Source: JAXGRD01 sp050946655
GTDB lineage: Bacteria; Bacillota; Clostridia; Peptostreptococcales; Anaerovoracaceae
Length of the DNA: 41,354 nt
Direction: 5' to 3'
Assembly: GCA_050946655.1 (NCBI GenBank)
Contig: JBMNVE010000004.1
Span: 1-41,354, forward strand
Below are positions 16,306 through 24,674 of this stretch, piece after piece. Position numbers and translations under genes: made by a program. The stretch's first letter is position 1. Each line of letters starts with the position of its first letter. The notes beneath the pieces are model-generated. The model was not told the DNA's origin and did no database searches. It saw only the letters and a list, made by a program, of their open reading frames with translations.

Positions 16306-17370
16306 ATGGAAAGAACTAGCGTGATCGGGATCGGTATGATCAACCGGCTGGGAAATACAGCAGATGAAGTCTGGGACAATTTGATAAAAGGGAATGTGCA
16401 GCAGTGGCCCAAGGGAAAAACAGAATATCCATCGGTCCTCTCTTCTCGAGCACAAAGAAGAATGAATCGATATTCGGACATGAGTGTCAATGCGGTTTCC
16501 AGAGCGTTGGAAGATGCAGGAATCGATGTAAAAAAAGATATAGATCCCTACAGGATCGGGACTATCTTCTCCACAGGTTATGGAGCCATGGAATCCAACC
16601 TGATCTTCTCCGACTCTGTCTTGGACGGAGACCCTGACTTATGCAGCCCCACCGTATTTGCCAACACGGTGTCCAACGCATGCATCGGGCACATCTGTAT
16701 TAATTTCGGATGCAAAGGGGTCAGCACAGTTGTCATGGGCAGCAATAGTGTCGGCTATTCGCAGATGCTCATCTCTAAAGGAGATGCGGACTACGTGTTG
16801 ACCGGGGCAGTAGAAGAATATAACGAGGACCTGTTCACTTGTTTCGAAAAAAATCCGTGGGCTGCCGGCTCTGATCTGGCGGAAGCTACGGTGGGATTGC
16901 TCCTTTCCAAGGACAGTACTGACTCCTATTGCGACCTGATAGACTTTGTGGAATGTGACCTTGGAGCATATCCATTGATCAACAAGGTAGAGGATAAAAA
17001 CGTGGCAATAGTAGAAAGAGTGCTGAAAGATTTTGTAGAAAAGCAAAAAACCCCTATAGACGGAGTGATATGTGCAAACAATGGAACGTATTTTGATGAG
17101 GTAGAAAATACGGTCCTTAAAAACATATTCGGAGAAGATATGCTGTATGCAAATCAGCTGAAAAAATACTCAGGAGAAAACTTGGGTTCGTCGATTTCTA
17201 TGTCCATCGCCATCGGCGCCATGTGCCTAAAGCACAAGATGATCCCAAAGGGGATCACGGAAAAAGGTATAGAAGGAAGGGATATCCATACTATTCTGAT
17301 CACCGGTTATGATGTTACGGGCAACTATGTTGCTTACCTCATGTCCGGATCAGAGAACAAGGGTAATTAG
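16306..17370 (+). CDS. Non-catalytic ketosynthase homologue (chain-length-factor-like, KS-beta)
   Basis: A 354-residue thiolase-fold protein related to the catalytic ketosynthase but with every catalytic residue changed. The Cys loop reads VVMGSNSVG with Asn147 at the Cys position, the first His block is CANNGTYFDE (Asn259), and the second is YSGENLGSS (Glu291). The C-terminal half is also shorter than in KS-alpha. Chain-length factors of type II polyketide synthases pair with the active KS, form half of the chain tunnel and set chain length, so this is the best reading. GAGGAAGGA supports the ATG at 16306. It sits between fabZ and fabG, far from its presumed partner. Confidence 0.82.
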   Translation: MERTSVIGIGMINRLGNTADEVWDNLIKGNVQQWPKGKTEYPSVLSSRAQRRMNRYSDMSVNAVSRALEDAGIDVKKDIDPYRIGTIFSTGYGAMESNLIFSDSVLDGDPDLCSPTVFANTVSNACIGHICINFGCKGVSTVVMGSNSVGYSQMLISKGDADYVLTGAVEEYNEDLFTCFEKNPWAAGSDLAEATVGLLLSKDSTDSYCDLIDFVECDLGAYPLINKVEDKNVAIVERVLKDFVEKQKTPIDGVICANNGTYFDEVENTVLKNIFGEDMLYANQLKKYSGENLGSSISMSIAIGAMCLKHKMIPKGITEKGIEGRDIHTILITGYDVTGNYVAYLMSGSENKGN

Positions 17371-17400
17371 AACAGATAGAGAAAGGAAGGAAAGAGAATA

Positions 17401-18144
17401 ATGGATGTGATGGGAAAAAATATCATCGTTACCGGAGGATGCAGGGGAATTGGTAGAAGCATAACAAAAAAGCTGTTAGAGCATGGTGCCAATGTGACGG
17501 CCACCTACAACTCTTCCTCTACGGGGGCCTTGGAATTGGAAAAGGAAGTGAAGGAATACAAGGGGAAACTTTCCACTTGCAAGATGAACGTCTGCGACGG
17601 GCAGGAAGTGGCAAAGGTGATGGGTGAAATCCTGGATTCTTGTCAGGGGGAAATTGACGGTCTTGTAAATAACGCCGGAATCACAAAGGACAAGCTCTTT
17701 TTCATGATGACAGAGGAAGACTGGACGGATGTAATGGATACAAACTTGAACGGTGTCTATCACGTTATAAAAAAGGTTGTGCTGCCGATGATCCAGAGGA
17801 AGAAAGGTTCCATCGTCAACATGGCATCTGTCAGTGGCTTAATGGGCGTGGCCGGCCAAGGAAATTACTGTGCATCTAAAGCCGCGGTCATCGCACTTAC
17901 CCGCACCCTGTCCAAGGAGATCGCAGGGAAAAATGTTCGGGTGAATGCCATCGCACCGGGATATATCGGGACAGAAATGATTGAAAACATGACAGAAAAA
18001 GCATTGAAAGCGGTAAAAGGAAAAATCCCCATGGGAAGAGTCGGGACACCGGAGGAAGTAGCGGATTCTGTGCTCTTTTTGCTCAGCGATTCGTCTGCTT
18101 ACATTACCGGGCATACACTGGTGGTAGACGGCGGATTGGTTTAG
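17401..18144 (+). CDS. 3-oxoacyl-ACP reductase (FabG-like ketoreductase), cluster
   Basis: A 247-residue classical short-chain dehydrogenase. Cofactor loop TGGCRGIGRS, NNAG at 90-93, and the catalytic set Ser143, Tyr156 and Lys160 (YCASK) are intact, and the end VVDGGLV is family typical. Strand 2 ends in ATYNSSS without an acidic residue, as in NADPH-using FabG. It should reduce the beta-keto group after each condensation. AAGGAAGG ten bases upstream selects the first of two close in-frame ATGs. Confidence 0.93.
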   Translation: MDVMGKNIIVTGGCRGIGRSITKKLLEHGANVTATYNSSSTGALELEKEVKEYKGKLSTCKMNVCDGQEVAKVMGEILDSCQGEIDGLVNNAGITKDKLFFMMTEEDWTDVMDTNLNGVYHVIKKVVLPMIQRKKGSIVNMASVSGLMGVAGQGNYCASKAAVIALTRTLSKEIAGKNVRVNAIAPGYIGTEMIENMTEKALKAVKGKIPMGRVGTPEEVADSVLFLLSDSSAYITGHTLVVDGGLV

Positions 18145-18166
18145 TTACAAAAGAGGCGTGAAAGAA

Positions 18167-18886
18167 ATGGAAAAAAAGACCATCGCGGTAATCGGAGCTA
18201 GTGGCGGAATAGGAAGAGAAATCGTTGGGCAACTGATAGAAGAAGGATATGAAATCATAGCAGTGGATAAGGATCCCGGCGTAAAAGAACTGGAAGGAGG
18301 AGGCATTACCGGCCTTAACCTTGACCTCAGGTCAACGGCTGCCTACGGTCGGATAGAGAACGAGCTGGCCAAGAGAGAGGCGCTTTATGGGGTGATCTTT
18401 GCCGCCGGAATCATGATACCGGGAAAAGTGGAGGAAGTGAGGATGGAAGATTGGGAGAGCACGATGGAGGTCAACCTCACTTCCGTATTTCGGTTGACAC
18501 AGTTAATGTTGCCGTACTTATTGAAAAATAAGGTAAGCCATGTAATCACCTTGGCATCCCACGTGGGGGTTGTGGGTTCCTATGAGCTTACTGCATACAG
18601 CACCAGCAAAGCGGCCTTGATCGAGTTTACCAAGTGCTTGGCACTGGACTATGGCGGGCAGGGACTCATGGCAAACTCCATCAGCCCCGGCTTTATCAAA
18701 ACAGATATGCTCAGCGTGGCAATGAAACGCTTTGCCGTAAACAAGCAGTGGATGTTTTCCGTCGGGGGCCTGCCCAAACAATACGTGGATGTGGCAGATG
18801 TAGTACGCGTAGTTTCCCTGCTGCTGAAACAACAGAGCATGAATGGTGAAAATGTCATTATAGATGCCGGATATACGGTGAGATAA
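18167..18886 (+). CDS. Second short-chain dehydrogenase, NAD-type, cluster
   Basis: A 239-residue SDR with GASGGIG cofactor loop, Asn103 in VNLTSV, and Ser131, Tyr144 and Lys148 (YSTSK). Unlike the FabG-like neighbour, strand 2 ends in AVDKD with Asp34, which usually selects NAD(H) over NADP(H), and the NNAG motif is FAAG. It could be a second ketoreductase with a special cycle, or an alcohol dehydrogenase that makes the carbonyl substrate for the aminotransferase encoded next. AAGAGG upstream fits the ATG at 18167 better than the GTG three codons earlier. Confidence 0.85.
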   Translation: MEKKTIAVIGASGGIGREIVGQLIEEGYEIIAVDKDPGVKELEGGGITGLNLDLRSTAAYGRIENELAKREALYGVIFAAGIMIPGKVEEVRMEDWESTMEVNLTSVFRLTQLMLPYLLKNKVSHVITLASHVGVVGSYELTAYSTSKAALIEFTKCLALDYGGQGLMANSISPGFIKTDMLSVAMKRFAVNKQWMFSVGGLPKQYVDVADVVRVVSLLLKQQSMNGENVIIDAGYTVR

Positions 18887-18910
18887 AAGGAAAGGAAGTT
18901 TGATATCAGG

Positions 18911-20257
18911 ATGTGTAGAATCAAAGAAAAAGATGGAGAAAAAGTTTGGAATGCTTTTCGGCAAATGAAAGATTATCTGAGCAATGATGTACAGATCATC
19001 ACGGAAGTAGATGAGAACAATTGCTTTAAAAGCAAAAGCGGGAAAACCATGTACGATGGTGTGTCTACCCTGCTGAACACCAATTTGGGGCATAAAAACA
19101 GCGAAGTGATGGAGGAAATAGTCCGTCAGTTGCACATACTTGACAGTTCATCACTATTTACCAGCACAAATGAAATTGCGATCAGCTGCTCGGAAAAACT
19201 GTGTGAGATCACAGATGGACATTACTATTCTACCTTTTTTACCAATAGCGGTTCGGAAGCATGTGACACAGCATTGAAAATCGTGTTGAAATATTGGAAA
19301 AACAAGGGAGAAAATCGGAATAAAATCCTGTCCCTTTCCGGAGCATATCATGGTGCCAGTGTGGGGGGGATGATGCTGGCTCATGGATATTATCCCATGG
19401 AAGATTATTCCTTGGGGCATGCCAACTTTCATCAGACACCACAGCCGGATCCCTTAAAGTGCCCTGAAGGAATGGATCAGGAGGCTTGGGTGGATTGGTG
19501 CATTGAAGAGTTTCAACGGTATTGCCGGGAAAATGAAGGAAAAATCGCAGCAATTTTCTTCGAGCTCGTTCAGCTGTCCAATGCCGCCAATGCTCTGCCC
19601 ACAAGATTTGTCACAGAACTGGACAAATGCTGCAAGGAGAGAGGCATCCTGGTCGTAGTGGATGAGGTAGCAACGGGGTTTGGAAGAACAGGAAGTATGT
19701 TTGCTTCGGATGATTATGGAATCAAAGGGGACCTGATGATGCTGGCAAAGGGGATCTCTTCCGGATACGTTCCCATGGGAGCAGTGCTTGTGACGGAAGA
19801 AATATATCGCGGGTTTTATGGGAAAACTTCGGAGAAGAAACAATTGGACCATGGTTACACAACAGCCGGGCATCCCGTTGCATGTGCCGCAGCACTTAAA
19901 ACCATTGAAGTTATGGAAAAAACCGGATGTGTTGAAGAGGGAAGAAAAACAGGAGAATATCTGTTGAGGGAGATGAATAACCGAATCGGCAATTCACCAT
20001 TGGTAGAAACCATTCGCGGGAAGGGCTTGATGCTGGCCATCATCTTTAAGAAGATCACAATTAAATCCATGGAAGAGTGGGGAGTGGCTGAAATACTGAC
20101 CAGCTTTTTGATCAACAAAGGCCTATTGCTGTATCCTGACTCCCCCACTGTATTGATTATTGCTCCACCCCTCAACGTAACTACGGAGGAATGTGATAGG
20201 ATCCTTTCGGCCTTGGAGGATTCTGTCAAAAAAATAGAGTTCTTGATGGATAAGTAG
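18911..20257 (+). CDS. Class III PLP-dependent aminotransferase, cluster
   Basis: A 448-residue fold-type I enzyme. Lys280 in MLAKGISSGYVPMGA is the Schiff-base lysine, Asp251 in VVVDEVATGFGRTG binds the pyridine nitrogen, and TNSGSEA (111-117) with AYHG at 145-148 form the phosphate and ring-stacking site. Class III enzymes act on aldehydes and ketones with omega-amino donors, or on amino acids. Here it probably puts an amine on the chain or makes an amine acceptor for the BtrH transferases. Substrate is unknown. AAAGGAAAGGAAG precedes the ATG. Confidence 0.9.
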   Translation: MCRIKEKDGEKVWNAFRQMKDYLSNDVQIITEVDENNCFKSKSGKTMYDGVSTLLNTNLGHKNSEVMEEIVRQLHILDSSSLFTSTNEIAISCSEKLCEITDGHYYSTFFTNSGSEACDTALKIVLKYWKNKGENRNKILSLSGAYHGASVGGMMLAHGYYPMEDYSLGHANFHQTPQPDPLKCPEGMDQEAWVDWCIEEFQRYCRENEGKIAAIFFELVQLSNAANALPTRFVTELDKCCKERGILVVVDEVATGFGRTGSMFASDDYGIKGDLMMLAKGISSGYVPMGAVLVTEEIYRGFYGKTSEKKQLDHGYTTAGHPVACAAALKTIEVMEKTGCVEEGRKTGEYLLREMNNRIGNSPLVETIRGKGLMLAIIFKKITIKSMEEWGVAEILTSFLINKGLLLYPDSPTVLIIAPPLNVTTEECDRILSALEDSVKKIEFLMDK

Positions 20258-20274
20258 ATTTAGGAGTAAGAGGA

Positions 20275-21693
20275 ATGATAAACGCGGATATCACTATTGT
20301 CGGCGGCGGGATTGCCGGACTGATCAGCGGGGCGCTTTTGTCAAAAGCAGGCAAAAAAGTTGTTGTGCTCGAGCGAACCGGAGAATTTGGCGGGCTGTTC
20401 AAGATGGGGAGGGCTTTCCAAACGGAGCACTACTTCGGAGCCCATCACTTTGCCGGGATCAATAAAAACTGTATCATCGGCAAAGTGTTGGAAGAAGTAG
20501 GGATTTCCCTATCTAGCGACTTTGAGAAGGTAAGACATATGGATTTGCTCCATGAAAGGGAAGTGTTCCATGTCCCTCTGGAACTAAATGAACTGGAAAA
20601 ATATTTAAAAGAGAATTACCCTCGAGAAGATGGAATAGAGCCATTTTTCGCCAGAATCAAAGAATACCATGGATATTTTTGTGACGGTGATGAGAAGGGT
20701 CTTCTAAAGATGTTTCTGGAGACTTCAAAAATGTCTTACTTGGAGTTATTGCAACAATATTTTTCAAAGGAAGAAGTTATCTATATTTTGACGATGCTTT
20801 GCCCCGGCTATGGCGCAGTTGGCTTCCACGGTGTAGCGTTTAACAATTTGAGCCTCCTTGTGTCCTATGGATTGGGCTCAGGATATGCAAAGGAATCAAA
20901 CTCTACCATCGTACAAAAAATCATTGATTTTGCCAAGGAGAACGGCTGCCGATTCATGGCAGAAACAGAATGCATTGGGATGAATGTGGAAGAAGGAAGG
21001 TTTCAGGGACTCCGTTGCAAGCACAAGGGGGAAGAACTGGAACTGAGGTCCAAGGTAGTACTCCTTGCTGCCTATCCCTTTAACATATTGGAAGAGCATT
21101 TGAACGATACAAGACTTTGGAAAAAAATAGAGCGTTTTGAAACGGGAGCTTCGGTCATCCGCATTTGTGGCAGGCTGTCGTCGGCGGAAGGCTTATCTGA
21201 AGGAGATACCGTCTACATGGGGAATCACAATATGGACACCTTGGATGACCATATTTTTCTTGAAGCCCATTCAAAGTCCCCGGTATATATGATGCATATT
21301 AAGACCCGCGGAGTCCATCCGGCCGTTATGTTCACCTTTCTGGTGAATAGTGACGGTAAATCGAGAATCCCAAAGGCGGAGCTGATGGATATAATAGAAA
21401 GGGATTTTCCTGAAATCGTTAGTAGAATGCCGGAAAGTCTTATTCTTTATGATCGCATATATAAAGAGATCTCCAACACCGAAAGCGGTGCAGCCTTTGG
21501 GTGGGAGCGCACACCTTATGTTTACACACATACCAACTCCTTTGCTCCGAAGCTGAAGGAAATAGAAGGAGTATACGGTGCCGGAAATTGGTTTACCGAC
21601 TACGGCATATATGGCGCGGTGCGGACCGCAGATAAGGCCTGCAAAAAAATACTATCAGACCTGGGAGAGCCGGAGAGGAGTTGCAAATCATGA
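20275..21693 (+). CDS. Phytoene-desaturase/CrtISO-like FAD-dependent oxidoreductase, copy A
   Basis: A 472-residue flavoprotein. An intact dinucleotide fold is given by VGGGIAG (9-15) and the ribose-binding Glu33 in VVLE, then GEFGG. The middle carries an LCPGYGAVGFHG substrate-domain segment, and the end reads YGAGNWFTDYGIYGAVRTADKA, the family's C-terminal FAD-contact block. Family members desaturate, isomerise or even saturate polyene chains. In this cluster it probably acts on an ACP-bound or released polyene. GAGTAAGAGG lies upstream. It overlaps the ABC ATPase gene by ATGA. Confidence 0.82.
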   Translation: MINADITIVGGGIAGLISGALLSKAGKKVVVLERTGEFGGLFKMGRAFQTEHYFGAHHFAGINKNCIIGKVLEEVGISLSSDFEKVRHMDLLHEREVFHVPLELNELEKYLKENYPREDGIEPFFARIKEYHGYFCDGDEKGLLKMFLETSKMSYLELLQQYFSKEEVIYILTMLCPGYGAVGFHGVAFNNLSLLVSYGLGSGYAKESNSTIVQKIIDFAKENGCRFMAETECIGMNVEEGRFQGLRCKHKGEELELRSKVVLLAAYPFNILEEHLNDTRLWKKIERFETGASVIRICGRLSSAEGLSEGDTVYMGNHNMDTLDDHIFLEAHSKSPVYMMHIKTRGVHPAVMFTFLVNSDGKSRIPKAELMDIIERDFPEIVSRMPESLILYDRIYKEISNTESGAAFGWERTPYVYTHTNSFAPKLKEIEGVYGAGNWFTDYGIYGAVRTADKACKKILSDLGEPERSCKS

Positions 21694-22385
21694 TACAAAT
21701 TGAGAACGCCGTAAAGACATATAAAGATGGTGACGGCAAGATCTTTGCGCTGAACGATGTGACATTGGACATCGGTGAGGAGGATTTTGTGGTCATCCTG
21801 GGGCCGTCCGGGTCGGGAAAGTCCACGCTGATCAATGTGATGTCCGGACTGGACAGGTGCGATTTGGGGAGGATCCTCTATGATGGAGAGGATATTACTC
21901 TCCTGAAGGAAAGAGAGTTGACTTTGTTTAGAAGGAAGACAGTTGGTTTCATCTTCCAGTCCTACTACCTGCTGCCGGACCTGAATGTAGAAAACAATAT
22001 TCGTATGGGAGCAAATTTGGTGAACAATGATGACTATAGAGAGATCGTGGAGTTGCTTGGCCTTAGGGAGCTTTTGAATCGAATGCCCTTTCAACTTTCC
22101 GGCGGTCAGCAGCAGAGGGTGGCTATTGCAAGAGCTTTAGCAAAGAAACCCAAGGTGCTCTTTTGTGACGAACCCACCGGTGCTTTAGATGAGACCCACG
22201 GAAAACAAGTGCTCTCTCTTCTCCAAAAGTATCAAAGAGAAAACCGGGTGAGCATCATCATGGTCACTCATAATCCGGGGATCGCCTCAATGGCTACGAA
22301 GGTAGTGAAAATGAATAGTGGGAAAATCATTGGGGTGAAAACCAATCGTCAACCCGAACCCGCATCAAAAGTGAGGTGGGCTTAA
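21690..22385 (+). CDS. ABC transporter ATP-binding protein, MacB/LolD-like
   Basis: A 231-residue ABC ATPase with Walker A GPSGSGKS (38-45), signature LSGGQ (136-140), Walker B VLFCDE (156-161) and the MacB/LolD hallmark EPTGALD. It powers the adjacent FtsX-type permease. It starts by ATGA overlap with copy A and ends sharing one base with the permease gene (TAATG), so it is firmly inside the cluster. Such systems export peptides, lipids or antibiotics, or provide self-resistance. Confidence 0.93.
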   Translation: MIQIENAVKTYKDGDGKIFALNDVTLDIGEEDFVVILGPSGSGKSTLINVMSGLDRCDLGRILYDGEDITLLKERELTLFRRKTVGFIFQSYYLLPDLNVENNIRMGANLVNNDDYREIVELLGLRELLNRMPFQLSGGQQQRVAIARALAKKPKVLFCDEPTGALDETHGKQVLSLLQKYQRENRVSIIMVTHNPGIASMATKVVKMNSGKIIGVKTNRQPEPASKVRWA

Positions 22386-24661
22386 TGTGGAGAAACGCAT
22401 TGGGCATCATCGCTAAGAACAAGTTGAATGTAGTGGGGATCTTTGTCATTGTGTTTCTCACAGCTGCGCTAGGCACCTGTTTTCTTGAAACCAATCAGAA
22501 TATGATCTTAGGCTTAGATCAACTAAAAGCGCAAAATGTTCAGGACTTTTCTTTCTTCCCCAAGGTAGAGGAGGAAGAAATCTTTTTGGCGGAGGGGGAT
22601 TATCAAAAAGCCGCTGAGGAGAAGGTGAACCGGTTGGCGGACAAATATCGGTTCCAATGGGAGAAACGTGAATATCTCATATTCAGAGAAGGAGAAAAAA
22701 TCACCCGGATATACCCTGACGACAGGGTCATCGACGAGTACCTGCTTGTACAGGGGAAACAACCGATAGAAAATCAGTTGATGATGGACATCAAATATGC
22801 CAAGGCCCATGATCTGTCCGTAGGGGATCAATTCTCCGTAGAGGGAGAAGACTATACCATCTCTGGCATCGCTCTTTTGCCGGAAATGCTGTCTCCGGTG
22901 GTGGATGATTCGGGCAAGCTATATGACGTAGAGAATCAAGGAATGGTCATCGTAAACAGAGATACCTTTGACCAACTGGCAGAAGATGAGGAGGTCAAGG
23001 CTATCTATGTAGGCATCTTCAAAGGAAAGTCAGAAAAAAAGATAGAACAGATGAAGGAGGATCAGGATATCCTGTCTTTTCAGGAAAGCAAAGACAATCC
23101 TCAGATCTTTGCTTCTGTATCGTCCCAGCAGAACATGAACAAGATCATCATGGGGTTCTCCATGGGCATATTGGCATCGATCACCATTCTTCTGTTGTTG
23201 ATCACCATCAGTGAGCATATCAAAGAAGAGTACAAGAACCTGGGGGTATTAAAGGCTCTGGGATACAAGAATACGGAGATATCCAGAAAGTATCTTCTCT
23301 ACTTCCTGATCATCGGCATACCTGCATTGTTGGGATATTTTGCCGGACACTTCCTTACCCCATATTATTATGATTTGGTGTTTGGCACGTTCTCTATCCC
23401 CTTTGGTCAGATGGATATCAGTGGAATGAACCTGATCATCTTCGCTTTGATACCTGCCGTAGCTTTTGCCATTGTTGCATACCTGTGGGCCATGTTCAAT
23501 GTTCGCAGACCGGCCCTCTCCATGGTGCAGAGCAGAACTAGGGAAGGCGCCAATCGGCTTGTAATGTGGCGGAACAAGGGAATAAAACTACCCAAGTATC
23601 TACGGGGGGTCAGAAACACACTGCTGCTCTCCAGGATCATGATTTTGGTATTTGTTCTCTTTAGCGGTTTTGCCTTGGGGGTGCAAATACAATTTGCTTA
23701 CACTACGTACAATATGACGGGGAACATCAAAGATCATGTATTAAGTGAATATCGATACGAAAGAGACGTTCGCCTGATAGAGACCAAAGATGATGAAGAG
23801 GGAGAAGAGCGGGCCAAGGACTTGGTCTACTTATCCAAGGGGGCACAGCTAAAGACAGAAAAAGGCAAGACCCAAACAATGGAGCTTTGCATCGTTGGAG
23901 AAAAGAACACAAGTCTTCTTGCGCTAAAAGATAAACAGGGGAAAGCCATCGGCATATCCAAAACTGATGGAGTCATCATCAATGAATGGATGCAGATCAA
24001 ATATGGCCTGGAAAAAGGTGAAAAGATCACTCTTATGATCGATGGTAAGTCCTATTCCAGCAAAGTTGGCGCTGTTTCCCAAAGTGTCTATGGAAAGAGG
24101 ATATATATAGATAAAAATCAAGCAAAAAAAATCTTTGACTTTTCCATGGATGGCTATAACGGCTTCTTTACTGAGAACAAGCTCAGCTACGATGAAGACA
24201 AATATGTAAGCGTCATATCCAAAGATGAGATGGGGAAATCGGTGGAAAGGACCAGCAAAACTTATGTCACATTGTCCATTATGCTCTTTGTCTGTGGACT
24301 TGTGGTAGGGGCGACGATATTGATGCTGGCCCTATCCAGGGTGATCCAAAGCAATAAACAGTACATAGCCTTTATGGAGGGGATGGGATATACAAAGAAA
24401 GAGTGTAGCTATGCCACAATCAGCGGCTACCGGATCATTGCCATCATCGGCTTCCTGATCTCCATCCCCTATACGATCATGCTTAGTCGGATCATGTTCC
24501 GCATGATATCAGCCGGTTCGGATATGGCATATCCCACTAGCATCAATGTGGTCTCCATTGCCGTTTGCCTGGTTCTCACCATGGGGATCGTGGAACTGCT
24601 CCTGACATACTTCAGAAAGCAGCTGGGTAGAACAACATTAAAAGAAATCATGGAAGGGTAG
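22385..24661 (+). CDS. FtsX/MacB-type ABC permease, eight membrane segments
   Basis: A 758-residue protein: membrane helix at 14-34, a large extracytoplasmic domain to about 250, helices near 252-276, 305-325, 347-370 and 416-436, a second outer domain, and helices near 629-650, 682-702 and 720-742. This is a duplicated FtsX layout seen in Gram-positive type VII exporters and bacitracin-type detoxifying pumps. It has no fused sensor domain, and no two-component genes are nearby. The likely job is export of, or protection from, the cluster product. The ATG at 22385 is preceded by GAGGTGGG. Confidence 0.88.
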   Translation: MWRNALGIIAKNKLNVVGIFVIVFLTAALGTCFLETNQNMILGLDQLKAQNVQDFSFFPKVEEEEIFLAEGDYQKAAEEKVNRLADKYRFQWEKREYLIFREGEKITRIYPDDRVIDEYLLVQGKQPIENQLMMDIKYAKAHDLSVGDQFSVEGEDYTISGIALLPEMLSPVVDDSGKLYDVENQGMVIVNRDTFDQLAEDEEVKAIYVGIFKGKSEKKIEQMKEDQDILSFQESKDNPQIFASVSSQQNMNKIIMGFSMGILASITILLLLITISEHIKEEYKNLGVLKALGYKNTEISRKYLLYFLIIGIPALLGYFAGHFLTPYYYDLVFGTFSIPFGQMDISGMNLIIFALIPAVAFAIVAYLWAMFNVRRPALSMVQSRTREGANRLVMWRNKGIKLPKYLRGVRNTLLLSRIMILVFVLFSGFALGVQIQFAYTTYNMTGNIKDHVLSEYRYERDVRLIETKDDEEGEERAKDLVYLSKGAQLKTEKGKTQTMELCIVGEKNTSLLALKDKQGKAIGISKTDGVIINEWMQIKYGLEKGEKITLMIDGKSYSSKVGAVSQSVYGKRIYIDKNQAKKIFDFSMDGYNGFFTENKLSYDEDKYVSVISKDEMGKSVERTSKTYVTLSIMLFVCGLVVGATILMLALSRVIQSNKQYIAFMEGMGYTKKECSYATISGYRIIAIIGFLISIPYTIMLSRIMFRMISAGSDMAYPTSINVVSIAVCLVLTMGIVELLLTYFRKQLGRTTLKEIMEG

Positions 24662-24674
24662 GTAGAAAAAAGTG

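Noticed and set aside
8084..18144. The fabD-acp-fabF-fabZ-fabG set as the organism's housekeeping fatty acid operon
   Set aside because: There is no FabH, enoyl reductase or acetyl-CoA carboxylase; the ACP motif is DSVDALEL; a catalytic-dead KS partner and a private PPTase, transferases and exporter are present. Secondary metabolism fits better.
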